A DNA stretch of 25,836 nt from Silene noctiflora (GCA_009801015.1 VHZZ01005448.1:47897-73732), one strand, 5' to 3'; shown: positions 8,265 through 18,166, numbered from the stretch's first letter. The notes: generated from the letters alone by a model not told the origin. Made by a program: numbers and translations.

Positions 8265-10252
8265 AAATTTTCTAGAGTAACGGAAGACATTTGAGGTTGT
8301 CGGTGTGCGATAAATCGGTATTGGGCGGAAATCAGATACTTGTTGAAATTGGTTTAATACTTGTTATTTGGTGCGGGAATTGAACAGGGTAGCTCCTAAA
8401 ACGACCTTGCACTCGCAGTAGAAAAAACGGGAGAGATAGAAACACGACCTGGTACGGCCTCCCGAACAGCTCAAATTGAACTCTATATTGAAGTATATAT
8501 AATACACGGTTTTCGATATTCCAGACTCCCGGAACAAAAATGTCTGTAAATCTCACAGACGATTTCTAAGATCAGATAAAGTGGCCTCACAAATTTTGAC
8601 GAATAACGGATGACATTTCAGGTTACCGGTGTGCGATGATTAAGTGGGAACCGGAAAACGAATACTCGTTAAAAATGGTATAATACTATTTATTTGGAAC
8701 TGAAAATAAATAATGTAACTCTTGAAACAAGCCTGGACAAGTGGTAGAAAATTCAGGAGAAAAAGATACACGATCGGGAACGACTTCCCGAACGGCTCCA
8801 AATTGAAGTGTATACACTTTTTCGAGATTTTAAAGTCCTGGAATAAAAATATCCGTAAATCACAAGAATGATTTCTCGGGTAAGAAAAAGTGGCGTCACA
8901 AAATTTGAGGAGTAACAGAGGACATTAGGGGCTGTTGGTGTGCGATAAACCAGTCTTGGGCGGAAATCGGATACTCGTAATTGGTTTAATACTTGTTATT
9001 TGGTGCTGAAATTGAACAAGGTAACTCCTGAAGCGACCCTTAACACGTCGTCGAAAAATCAAGAGAGATAGCATCACGACCTGGTACGGCCACCCGAACG
9101 GCTCAAATTGAACTGTATATTGAAGTATATAATACAAGGTTTTCGACATTTCAGGGTTCATAACAAAAATGTCCGTAAATCGCACAAATGGTTTTAGAGT
9201 CAAATAAAATTTTGAGGAATAACTGATAACATTTCAGGGTTGCCGGTGTGCGATAATTAAGTGAGAGACGGAAATCGGATACTCGTTGAAAATGGTTTAA
9301 TACTACTCTTTCATATTCTATATTTTCTTCCCCTTTACTTTTTACCCAAGAAATAAGAAAGTCAATTAGGACCACACAAAACACATTACCCCACATGTCA
9401 TTTAATTTGGACCACACAAATCATCCCAAGAAAGGAAATAGGGCAGAAAACCCGAATAACCGAATAAGGAAATAAGGAAGAAAATATAGAATATGAGGGA
9501 GTATTTATTTGGAGCTGAAAATAATAATGTAACTCCAGAAGTGACCCGGTACACGTGGTAGGGAAATCAGGAGAGAGAAAAAAAAAAAAAAAAAAAGACA
9601 ACCCGGGACGGCTTCTCTAACGGTTCCAAATTGAAGTGTAATACACGTTTTTCGGGATTCTAAGGTTTTAGAACAAAAATGTCCGTAAATCACAAGGATG
9701 ATTTCTCAAGGCAGACAAAGTGGCTTCAAAAAATTTGAGGAGCAAGACTGTCGGTGTGTGATAAACTAGTCTTGGGCGGAAATCGGAAACTTGTTAAAAA
9801 TGTTTTAATGCTTGTTATTTGGGGCTGAAATCGAATAGGGTAACTCCTGAAACGACCCTTGACACGTGGTAGAAAAACGGGAGAAAAATAAGCACGAACC
9901 AGTATGGTCTCCCGAAAGGCTCAAATTGAAGTGTATAATACACGATTTTCGGGATTTCAGGGTCTGAGAACAATAATGTCTATAATCACAAGGACGATTT
10001 CTCAGGTTTGTCTAGGCGACCTCACAAATTTGAGAAAGAATAGTGAACATTTGAGGGTGCCACCGTGCGGTAAACAAGTCTCGGCCGGAAATCGAATACT
10101 CATTAAAAAATGGTTTAATACTTGTTATATATAGGGCCGAAATTGAATGGGGTAACTCTTGAAGCGATTCTGGAAACGTGTTAGAAAAATCGGGTGAAAA
10201 AAGAAAAAGGGTCGATACAGCCTTCCAAACGGCTGAAAATGGAGTGTATATT
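8265..10252. repeat. Tandem array of ~310-bp units, mostly alternating A/B types
   Basis: A conserved anchor (GGTGTGCGAT or close variants) occurs at 8302, 8628, 8937, 9245, 9753 and, diverged, about 10062. Spacings are 326, 309, 308, 508 and 309 bp; the 508 becomes 310 after subtracting a nested MITE and its duplicated TA. Units 1, 3 and 5 share ATAAA-CNAGT-TTGGGCGG after the anchor; units 2 and 4 share TTAAGTGRGA and CTGAAAATAA. Units 1-5 therefore alternate A-B-A-B-A, and the last, truncated unit is A-like. Shared blocks include CGAACGGCTC, AATGTCCGTAAATC and GTGGCNTCACAAA. Minus-strand frames within units are not supported as genes. Confidence 0.85.
9306..9501. mobile_element. Stowaway-like MITE nested in the tandem array
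   Basis: A 196-bp element flanked by TA (9304-9305 and 9502-9503). Left terminal repeat CTCTTTCATATTCTATATTT; the right end in reverse complement is CTCCCTCATATTCTATATTT, so the arms of about 26 bp differ at only two positions. The homologous stretch in another repeat unit (near 8685-8700) reads TAATACTATTTATTTGG without the insertion, giving the empty site with a single TA. No coding capacity. Confidence 0.85.
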
Positions 10253-10353
10253 TATTTATAGGTCTTCCCTTGTAATATTTTACTTTAGAAAGGATGGTGA
10301 TGAAATTTGAATTTTGTTATTATCCCTTGGTCACATTAACTTTAATACAAATG

Positions 10354-10469
10354 AGAACGATAGCTAGCTTAAGTGGTAAGAGCTCTCTTAACCCGACCAT
10401 GAAGTTGGGGGTTCGATTCTCACCCGCGATATAGTTCGCTCATTTGAACCAAAAAAAAAAAAAAAAAAA
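10354..10469 (+). mobile_element. tRNA-derived SINE with poly(A) tail and target duplications
   Basis: About 116 bp. Pol III box A TAGCTTAAGTGG (10365-10376) and box B GGTTCGATTCT (10410-10420) are separated by 33 nt. The element ends in a run of about 19 A. It is flanked by AACTTTAATACAAATG (about 10338) and AACTTTAATACAATG (about 10468), a target-site duplication of roughly 15 bp. The structure is complete and short, with no LINE-like 3' tail visible. The tRNA of origin is not assigned. Confidence 0.8.
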
Positions 10470-11738
10470 CTTTAATACAATGGGAATAATATTTTAACTA
10501 AAATTTTAAAGTGGTGATTGAAGACTAGAAGCACAATCAATGATCTTATGCTTTAATAGTTTATTTAGTTGATCCTATATTCCTATATAAAAGCCGTTGA
10601 ACAAATACACATATAAATCACTTTTATTAAATGAGAAATATGTAAAAAATAGTTCCTTATATACCTATATATACAATCATCTTACTTGATTAGATAATTT
10701 ATTTGGTAAAATTAAGTGAGAAAACATGAATTTCAAGAGTAAAATGCTATGCACATAGACGCACATAAATCAAGATATCCAACATAGCAAATCTAAACTT
10801 CACCTAATTCTATAGATTTGTAATGTTTATGTGTTGATCCTATATTTTGACAAAATTAGTGTAACTAGCGACATACATTATGATATAATTTAGTTCATCT
10901 TTTGAGATTTATAAGTTACTTTATGCGACCGTTATATGGTACGACAGTTAAAAAATAACCACTTTATATTATGATAAACATTGACTATTTTATGTTAAAA
11001 AGTGACATTTTTATAAGATTTAAAATGGTTACTTCTACTGTTTTACACATAAAATTGTCACTTTTTAAGTAATCGCACCATAGACGATCTTATTATACTA
11101 ATTTTTGTTTGACATTTACTTGTTAAAGTCAAGCTTTTAACACAAGTAATTAATTATGACTAACCAAAGTACTTAGTAAAAAAAGATGTCCTAATTCACA
11201 GAATTAGCCTGGGGAATGTGGGGTTGATTATGATGAACATAATTTTTAAGGAATTTTTTTCATTAATCCCAAAGTTTATGTTAGTTATGTACCTAGAAGA
11301 ACAAGGGGTTTCTGTTTACGAAATCATGTCGGCTAATTACAGTCATTAGTTAAGTCATTAACTATTTTTGTTCCTTGCCCAATGGTGATGAAAAATAATA
11401 AATAGTGTTTAAGATTATTAACAATCGGTTTTACGCAACGTGTCTAATAGTAAGTTCAAAAGGTTATCAGAAGTTCGAAATTATAGCCCCAAACTTTTCA
11501 AAATGTGCTTTTTTAGCTACTAGCTACTAACTAAATGTCCAAGTTCGAGTACCATCTACAATAAAAAAAACTGTTTATTTATTTACTATATTAGTATAGT
11601 TTCCGTTCAAATGCACGGTATTTTAGATACAGATATTTGAGAATGTTACAATTAATCAAACTTATGCAATTTACTTCCATTTTGAAAAGGGTAGAAAATT
11701 TGCATATATAATTCAAAGGAGATATTTTATTAGCCTTA
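10470..11738. other. Intergenic, no gene seen
   Basis: AT-rich DNA holding one inverted-repeat element (separate entry) and otherwise nothing recognisable on either strand. Confidence 0.5.
10926..11092. mobile_element. Degenerate inverted-repeat element (MITE candidate)
   Basis: Outer arms GACCGTTATATGGTACGA (left) and GATCGTCTATGGTGCGA (reverse complement of the right) pair imperfectly. Inner arms TTAAAAAGTGACATTTTTAT (10995-11014) and the reverse complement of 11049-11067 pair almost perfectly around a 35-nt spacer. No coding capacity. The TATGGTGCGA-type end recurs in plant MITEs, but the superfamily is uncertain. Confidence 0.45.
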
Positions 11739-12297
11739 TCCTTTACTATAAAAGCCAAAATATTTTGAGTGTTTTGATTGACTTTTAATATTTAATAAGT
11801 GAAAAAAAAAACCCAAATTGATCTCACCCACGTTATTTCCTACTAAATTAATTACTCTCTCACCTCCCCACCTTCATTCCTCTAATTATTTACTCTCTCT
11901 CCTCCTTACTTATACTCTATTCTTTCATTCTTTATGATTAAATAAATGATTGATTCATTATTTTATTAAATCAGTAATTTCAGATTACTATAAAACCGTC
12001 ACAACCACATAAAATATAAATCAAAATTTCGTTGGCTTAGCAAAAATGATGACATTTACCAAAGTAAAAAATTATCTCTCAAGATTAAAATATATAGTAC
12101 ATCATTCGAACTTTTATTTATTTATGTGGAACATACTTTTCATTTTTTATTTGAATTTAGTTAAGTTATTAAATATTCAATTGTCTGAAATTATATTCGT
12201 ACAGATTTAATATATAACGATAATAATATCACTACTATTTTAAACTTTAGAATTTTAAAAACTAATCAGTGCATTATTTGCACGGGCGTAAAACTAG
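11739..12297 (+). mobile_element. Short non-autonomous Helitron
   Basis: The 5' end is A|TCCTTTACTATAAAAGCC and the 3' end is a hairpin (GTGCA-TTATT-TGCAC, 12269-12283) followed after 10 nt by CTAG and then T. TC start, 3' hairpin, CTRR end and insertion between A and T are the Helitron hallmarks. The 559-bp interior is AT-rich with a pyrimidine tract and has no Rep/helicase coding. Confidence 0.6.
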
Positions 12298-12409
12298 TTT
12301 ATGTAAAAGTTAAACAATGATTGATATTATAATATTAATTAGGACATAAATATTGTTTAATTGTAAATATAGATAGTCAACATTAACTAATTAGGAAATA
12401 AATATTGTC

Positions 12410-12484
12410 TAGTAGAATATCACTTGAGCGGGATATTTGAGCGGGAGAATTTAAAGACGGGTTAATCTTTTAGTATATAGGGGA
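12410..12484 (-). mobile_element. Candidate truncated Helitron 5' end
   Basis: On the minus strand, starting at 12484 and preceded by A, the sequence reads TCCCCTATATACTAAAAGAT. That is close to the 5' end of the 559-bp Helitron (TCCTTTACTATAAAAG) and typical of plant Helitron starts. No matching hairpin/CTRR end in the correct orientation was found downstream on that strand, so it would be a truncated copy. Confidence 0.35.
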
Positions 12485-12612
12485 TGACCCCTTAAACCGT
12501 GTTCTGGAATTTATTTGACGATCTTGCCTCTATAGTCTATATCTCCTAAGAGTACATGAATTAACCATACCAAAATTGAGTATGGAAGATCAAATTGCTA
12601 ACAAATGTATTC

Positions 12613-12687
12613 CTAAAATAGAAAGGACAACAATACTGAAATACCTCCAAAATGAAATAAGACAACAAATGACCAAAGCGGAGGGAG
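12613..12687. mobile_element. Stowaway-type MITE fragment (one end)
   Basis: AAAGCGGAGGGAG followed by TA is a classic Stowaway terminus. No convincing inverted partner was found on the left, so this is a one-ended relic; the left limit is arbitrary. Confidence 0.4.
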
Positions 12688-13028
12688 TATTATTTTTCAT
12701 TATAAGAGATTTTTAACAAGGTATTCAAATAATTTAGAAGGAAAAAGTTTCATGTAAAACCAATAAATAAAACGTACCATGAATAGTTATTTTAGGAATA
12801 ATCAAGTCTACTAACTACCGACTTTACACTAACACTTGTGTAAAACCGTCTTATATAAGTACAGTTGTTTAAGGATTTGGTGCAAGCATATAATGATCAC
12901 TGCGGGGACTATTGGTACTGAAGATGGGCTTTTAAAACAATCACAATTGCCCATTGCTTAGGTCCAATTTTAGATATACACAATTTTTTCTAAATAAAAT
13001 GACTGAAACCCATCGATCATCATCACAC

Positions 13029-13101
13029 GGGGATGTAGCTCAAATGGTAGAGCGCTCGCTTTGCATGCGAGAGGCACGGGGTTCGATCCCCCGCATCTCC
13101 A
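13029..13101 (+). tRNA. tRNA-Ala (anticodon TGC)
   Basis: A 73-nt cloverleaf: acceptor stem GGGGATG/CATCTCC with the G3:U70 wobble pair that marks alanine tRNAs; D-arm GCTC/GAGC; anticodon stem CTCGC/GCGAG with loop TTTGCAT (anticodon TGC, reads GCA); T-arm CGGGG/CCCCG with loop TTCGATC; discriminator A. It is intronless, so it is the nuclear form and not the plastid trnA-UGC, which has a long intron. Internal boxes A and B are intact and a TTTT Pol III terminator follows directly at 13102-13105. A short open frame read across it is an artefact. Confidence 0.96.
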
Positions 13102-13558
13102 TTTTCTTAGCTTTTTCAGTTACTCGAGAATCGAGACCCTTCTTTTGCGAAGGGCCAATATCCCAAGTGTCTATGGCTGAGGTTAAATTTTAGACTTTTT
13201 ACTAACCCCTCCTTCACTGTCACGGTCAACGGATTATCGATGATGTAGCACGAACATGGGGTTGTAGTCGATAACTTTACGACAGGTGAAGAAAAGAAAC
13301 AAAAAGCGATTGATCAACATTTTCGACAAGAAGGAAGAAACTTTCACATTGCCAATAAGCTATTTGCAAAGTGAGTTTGCAAATTTTTTTACATATGGGC
13401 AGCCATGTTCACAAGGAAAGCAATGAACAATGACCCATTTGTACAATAAACATTAACACAATAGCCCTCACTCCTACAACCGAACTACGCTATAAAAAAA
13501 CCATGACTAATAACACGTATTCAATCCTCCGCGAAAATCTAAGATCAAAAACGACAAA
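13102..13558. other. Spacer between tRNA-Ala and the GHR1 3' end
   Basis: After the Pol III terminator there is no coding signal. The right part, read on the minus strand, is the likely 3' UTR of the pseudokinase gene. I could not fix a polyadenylation signal. Confidence 0.45.
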
Positions 13559-16500
13559 CTAAATGGATGAAAGATCTTCATAGATTGTCTTGATACCTGG
13601 CCTCTCCGACACAGAACGTATACAGCGTAGAGCTATTCCGAGTACTTCCTTTGAACACTTGGCTACAGCTGGATTGGCCATTTCAGAAGTTAAGGTTGAG
13701 TCAAAGCAGTCGGACCCGTGTCCTTCAGCAACTCTTAGTCGTACCCAGTCTGTTAAATCGACTCCCCCTGCGTCACCAGAAACCACTTCACCAGCACATC
13801 TACCAGTCAACAACTCCAACAGTATAACTCCAAATGCATATACATCGGATTTGAATGATGGTAGTGGTTTTTTGGAGGCAGCCAATTCTGGGGCCCGATA
13901 ACCTAACACTCCAGCATCGAGAATCTGTTCGATTGTGCCAGCTTGAGTCATGAGGCGGTGAAGACAGTAATCTGCAACTCGAGCATTGAGTTCAGCACCG
14001 TCTAATAATATGTTGTTTGATTTGAGGTTTCCGTGAGGAAGAGCTCGATCAAAATGGAGATAGTTCAGGCCACGTGCAATATCCACAGCTATTTTTAATC
14101 TCTGAGGCCATGTTAATGGCGGACCTCTTCTACCTGGTCGATCTGAAAGTAATGCAGAGTAGTTCATAGCATAAATATACAAGTAACCACGCAAATTTGA
14201 TCGACAACTACTGCGACAACTTTTACTAGTTGTGGCTGATGAATACTAAAAAAGAATGCTAAAATTATCTGTACATAATTGTAAACTGCATACAGAAGTC
14301 TCAATAACAAATGAATGCAAATCTTCTTCGGGTTAGGTATATCAGAATGAAATGCAACTATATGCTGAAGAAACTATATCTACTTAATGCAACCAACGAT
14401 TGTTCGAATGCATTGGACAAAATTCGCAATATGAAAAGCATATTCTATCTAACTTCATAATACGACACTAATAATGAGATGTTAACCTACGGAAAATGAC
14501 AAATGTAGCAAAAAATTTGCGCTATAAACTCTCTTTATTGGTCTTAAAATTGCCAAGGTACTTCTAATTCCTTCTATGCCATTCTTCAGGGTTCGGGTGG
14601 GACTCAAAGGGGTAATTGTTTTATAAACATGAAGAAAGACATGAAGAAAGCTAAGACATTAAAAGTTGGTCATTACCATAGAGAAAGCTTGCAAGACTTC
14701 CAGGTGAAATATAATCTGAAAGAATGAGCTTTTCATGCTGTGTAGGCCCCCAGTAATATCCTCGTAAAGCAACGACATTTGGATGTCTGATATTCGAGAA
14801 TTTCCTAGCCTCTTTGGCAAAATCCTTCTTAGGTCTTGCAACACCTTCTCTCAGCCACTTGACTGTCAAAAACATCCCGTTTTCCAGTGAAGCTCGGTAA
14901 GAAGTCCCGTGGCTACTTCGACCCAAGACCTCAGCTGGAGCCCTTGATAGTTCTTCTGGTGTCAGTGAAATTGTATCATCAAGAAAATACAGTTCCCCTG
15001 CAAGCCTATCAGGTGATCTGACATCAAGTTTTCCAAGGCCCTCGGCCGTGAATGAGTCCCCAGACTCTGGTGACCAGGATACCTGGCTTTGTTTGGACGG
15101 AGAGAACCCGGATAACACCGGAGCTTTCTCATCTGGGCTCAGCATCTCAGATGAGGATCCTTTCCGAGTTGTGGTTATGATATCTTCAGCTGAAACAATC
15201 AAACTTCCGGGATTTTCCCTTCCTCCATGTCCAGAGGGGTTGGTTTGCAACTTCCTCGGGAAATCTCTCTTAGAGACATCATCAAGTATAGGTTTTCTCG
15301 AGATACGAATATAATGTATGAAGATAGCAAGTAAAATCAAGATGAAAAACCCAACTACACATGCAACAATTATTATCACCTTGATAAGGGTTTTCATTGA
15401 TTTTCTCTTAGAATTTTCTCCAGTAGAACTTTCGGGTCCAGGAGGTGCATTAGGAAACTCTAGTTTTGAATTCCCAGGGTAGAATGATGTTTGTGGAAAC
15501 TTCCTCAAATTCACCGGGACAACCCCCGTGAGGTCATTGTAAGATGCATTAAAGCTCTCGAGGTTGCTCGACAGGTTAGTGGGCAAAGAACCAGTGAACT
15601 GATTCTCCGATAAGTCTAACGAAGTCAAGGAACTCATATCATTCATAGACGTTGGTAAAGAGCCCGAAAGGTTATTTCCGGCAAGGTTAAGCACCTGGAG
15701 ACCAGTCAGAGACCCAAATCTGTCTGGGAAGTACCCATTAAGACGGTTATGAGCAAGATCAATTACGCGAAGATTGGAGTTATCAGGAGGGACAAACTCA
15801 ATATTTCCATCAAAAGAATTGCCTGCTAGGTGTATTTCTTGCAAGGTTGGCATGGATAATAAACTATTCTGAAGAGGTCCATCTAATTGATTAAAACCGA
15901 GATCAAGTACGCTGAGTTTTGGGAATTGGTTTGCCATCTTTGGAAGGCTATTACGAAGAGAATTATGGGAAAGGTTGAGATAGTTTAGCTGCAGAAATTG
16001 AGATGGTGTCTTTGGTATCGGACCTGTCAAAAGATTTTGACTAAGATCAAGAAATTCAATGTTTCCCCACTTGGCCATTTTGCTTAAGTTCCCTTGAAAT
16101 TGATTTTTTGATAAATCAAGTATAGCACAATCTCCAGTCAGTAGCGGCAATTCTCCGGAAAGTGCATTTGAAGACAGATTAAGTGTCCGCAGTGTCGCAG
16201 ATGTGATGATGCTCATTGGACCTGAGAGACAATCAGGAGTGTGAGAAACCAGAACTCCAGAAGTATACATCTTAGTGAAAACAAACTTAACATTATCAGT
16301 CACTCCCTCCGTCTCATTCATTTGTTTAGCATTGGTCAACATAACCTCACAAATAATAATAAAAATTTAAACAAAAAAGCTGAGATGGAGGGAGTACATT
16401 TTAGCATAAGAGATACTCAACACAAGTCAAGAGTATGATCTAACTATAGCAGTATCGTATTAACTATGGAGTTACACAAATCTCCTGGTTTTCATTTTGA

Positions 16501-17785
16501 AGTGTCCATGAACAAACTCCTACTTGAAATCCTTATTCTTTATTTGTATGTTATTAGGTTTTTATGGTTAATGACGACACAACTATCACCGACTTGCATT
16601 TTCATCCACATCTGCTTATGTTCCTCATTCACTGCGTGCAAAGCAAACTACGATTTTAATGGACAAAGGGTGTAGAATATTACTAAAGGATAAGGCTGTA
16701 AAAGTCGAAGCAAAATAAATGATACCTGTGAGGTTATTGCCACTCAAATCTAATTCTGTGAGAAGCATAGGATCTCCTTTCAGCAAGTCATTAGGTACAA
16801 AACCCGAAAATTTGTTGTTGCTCAATCTGAGGACCTCAAGATCATAAACAAAGTTGAATTCCGGCAAATCTCCCGATAACAAATTGTAACTCAAATCTAG
16901 AACCTTAAGATTCTCAAAGAGCTGAGTTTGACCAATCAGTGACCCAGTAAGCTGATTGTGGCTAAGATTCAGATACTTGACCGTCTCAGAAATACCAGGT
17001 AGGAATTTCTCCTTTCCTGAACCTGAATTACCGAGCTGATTGTCACTGAAGTCGACATGAATGGCAGTAGTAAACAGCAAAAACTCTTCATCCAAATCAC
17101 TATCAAGCATATTTCCATGCAAGTCGAGCACCTCAAGACTTGATAGCAAGTCAAACCGTTTAGGAATGTTCTTTGTAAACTGGTTATTTGATAGATTGAG
17201 ATACACTAAGCTTTCAAGTTTAGTTAACGAGGAAGGCAGCGAGCCAGAAAAAGAATTGCGGCTCAAATCCAAAGACTCAATCGATGTAAGCCCTGAAATA
17301 GAATCTGGAATAGGCCCGGAAAGATTATTCCCGGACATGGAAAGGTTTTGCAGGCTAGCTACATTACCAATTCCAGACGGTAATGTGTCCGAGAACAAAT
17401 TGTTCGAGATATCCAAATACTGAAGCTTATCAAATGACCCTATATTATCAGGAATACTACCACTTATGGAATTATTCGCCATAGACAGTTTTACCAACAT
17501 TGTAAGGTTAGCAAAAACACTCAAATCCGCCACTGCAGACAGACCCAAATTATCAAGCACAACCCCAGCCACATGACCCGCATTACAAACAATCCCATTC
17601 CAAGAAGACGGACACCCATTAAAATCAATAGACTCCTCATTCCATGAATTCACCACATAACCAGTAGGGTCATGTTTAATACCCTTCTTAAATTGAAGCA
17701 ATGCCAATATATCCGGCGACGGCAACTGCCCCATTGTAGAGACCAAACACAATGAAATCAACACAAATTTAAACAGTCTCACCAT
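13559..17785 (-). CDS. LRR receptor-like pseudokinase, GHR1 orthologue
   Basis: Three exons on the minus strand (17785-16726, 16221-14677, 14142-13559), both introns in phase 1 with GT-AG borders, encode 1,062 aa. The ATG at 17785 is chosen because it begins a signal peptide (1-19); the open frame extends upstream only to a TTG. Order: signal peptide; LRRNT with FNGCPSSWNGIVC (Cys58/Cys67); about 20 leucine-rich repeats to about residue 590; transmembrane helix (about 631-657); cytoplasmic linker with SSSEMLSPDEK; kinase-like domain (about 774-1062). The VAIK-type Lys is kept (Lys808), but the HRD position reads HGN (905-907) and DFG reads DYC (926-928), so the catalytic Asp and the Gly are lost. 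APE (952-954) is kept. Length and sequence fit Arabidopsis GHR1 (At4g20940), a plasma-membrane pseudokinase needed for H2O2/ABA activation of the SLAC1 anion channel in guard cells. Function is inferred by orthology. Confidence 0.95.
16303..16394. mobile_element. Stowaway MITE in GHR1 intron 1
   Basis: A 92-bp element starting CTCCCTCCGTCTCA and ending TGAGATGGAGGGAG; the reverse complement of the end, CTCCCTCCATCTCA, pairs with the start. TA follows on the right, while the left flank is CA, a likely mutated TA duplication. It lies 82 bp from the exon 2 acceptor but leaves the splice signals intact. Confidence 0.8.
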
Positions 17786-17865
17786 TTTACTCCGAAACAA
17801 GCTTCGCCCCACTATCAACAAAGCTCAACCCAAGAAACAGAAATCCAAAGAACCTAACTTTTCAC

Positions 17866-18166
17866 CTGAAATGACAAACTAAAAGAGGTCACATTTTCAT
17901 TCAAGCCAGCACAACACCTATTTCACAACCCGTGTTTTATTTTTGACTTATTTAAATCGGTTGTGAGAGTCGTTCTTACGACGGTCTTAACCAAGAATTT
18001 GTGTCCGAACAAACAATAGATAGTCATAAATAGAAATGTGATGAAAAAAATACACAAATAATAAATGTAGCTTTCAGTATTAAGAGATCTATAACTAAAA
18101 TCACATGAAAACAACAAAAAAAAAAAAAAAGTTGCAGAAATTAAAAAAAGGAAAAATCTTTCTCAC
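17866..18166 (-). other. Probable 5' UTR intron of GHR1
   Basis: On the minus strand CTAG|GTGAGAAAG (donor at 18166) and GTCATTTCAG|GTGAAAAG (acceptor at 17866) are strong splice signals bounding 301 bp of AT-rich DNA, 80 bp upstream of the start codon. Splicing here would give a spliced leader. Inferred from consensus only. Confidence 0.5.

Larger units (their letters stand above)
8046..10294 (-). mobile_element. Putative Helitron carrying a tandem array
   Basis: Read on the minus strand, the right-hand end has CTAG followed by T (plus 8049-8046), preceded by a hairpin with CCCGT/ACGGG arms (8058-8062 and 8074-8078) 8 nt away. That is the canonical Helitron 3' structure. The proposed 5' end at 10294 reads A|TCCTTTCTAAAG on the minus strand, consistent with insertion between A and T. 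Nearly all of the interior is the tandem array described separately. No Rep/helicase coding is present, so it would be non-autonomous. The 3' end is reasonably convincing; the 5' end is a weaker guess. Confidence 0.4.
12298..12953. other. Intergenic, transposon fragments, no gene
   Basis: It contains a candidate Helitron 5' end and a Stowaway 3' end (separate entries) plus a diverged direct repeat of AATTAGGA-ATAAATATTGT (12337 and 12390). An AAACCGTCTTATATA motif at 12844 belongs to the recurrent GACGGT-type motif seen elsewhere. Confidence 0.45.

Noticed and set aside
8332-9203. Two similar minus-strand frames in array units 1 and 3 (RFTDIFV and VQFE motifs shared)
   Set aside because: The similarity follows from the shared DNA of the A-type units. 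The frame is not kept in the other units and lacks any known domain.
8265-10252. CRISPR-like array
   Set aside because: Units of about 310 bp without short identical repeats and unique spacers; this is a eukaryotic tandem repeat.
13029-13101. Plastid-derived trnA insertion
   Set aside because: The gene is intronless and has the nuclear sequence pattern; the plastid trnA-UGC carries a group II intron and a different anticodon arm.
12954-13193. 79-codon plus frame containing DVAQMVERSL
   Set aside because: This is the familiar false translation of a tRNA gene (tRNA-Ala at 13029-13101).
14194-14651. GHR1 locus as two separate genes (LRR protein and kinase) or a broken gene
   Set aside because: The three open stretches join with correct phase at strong GT-AG sites to give a protein collinear with full-length GHR1; the breaks are introns.
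15048-17423. Plus-strand frames of 88 and 120 codons across the pseudokinase
   Set aside because: They are antisense shadows of GHR1 exons 2 and 1.
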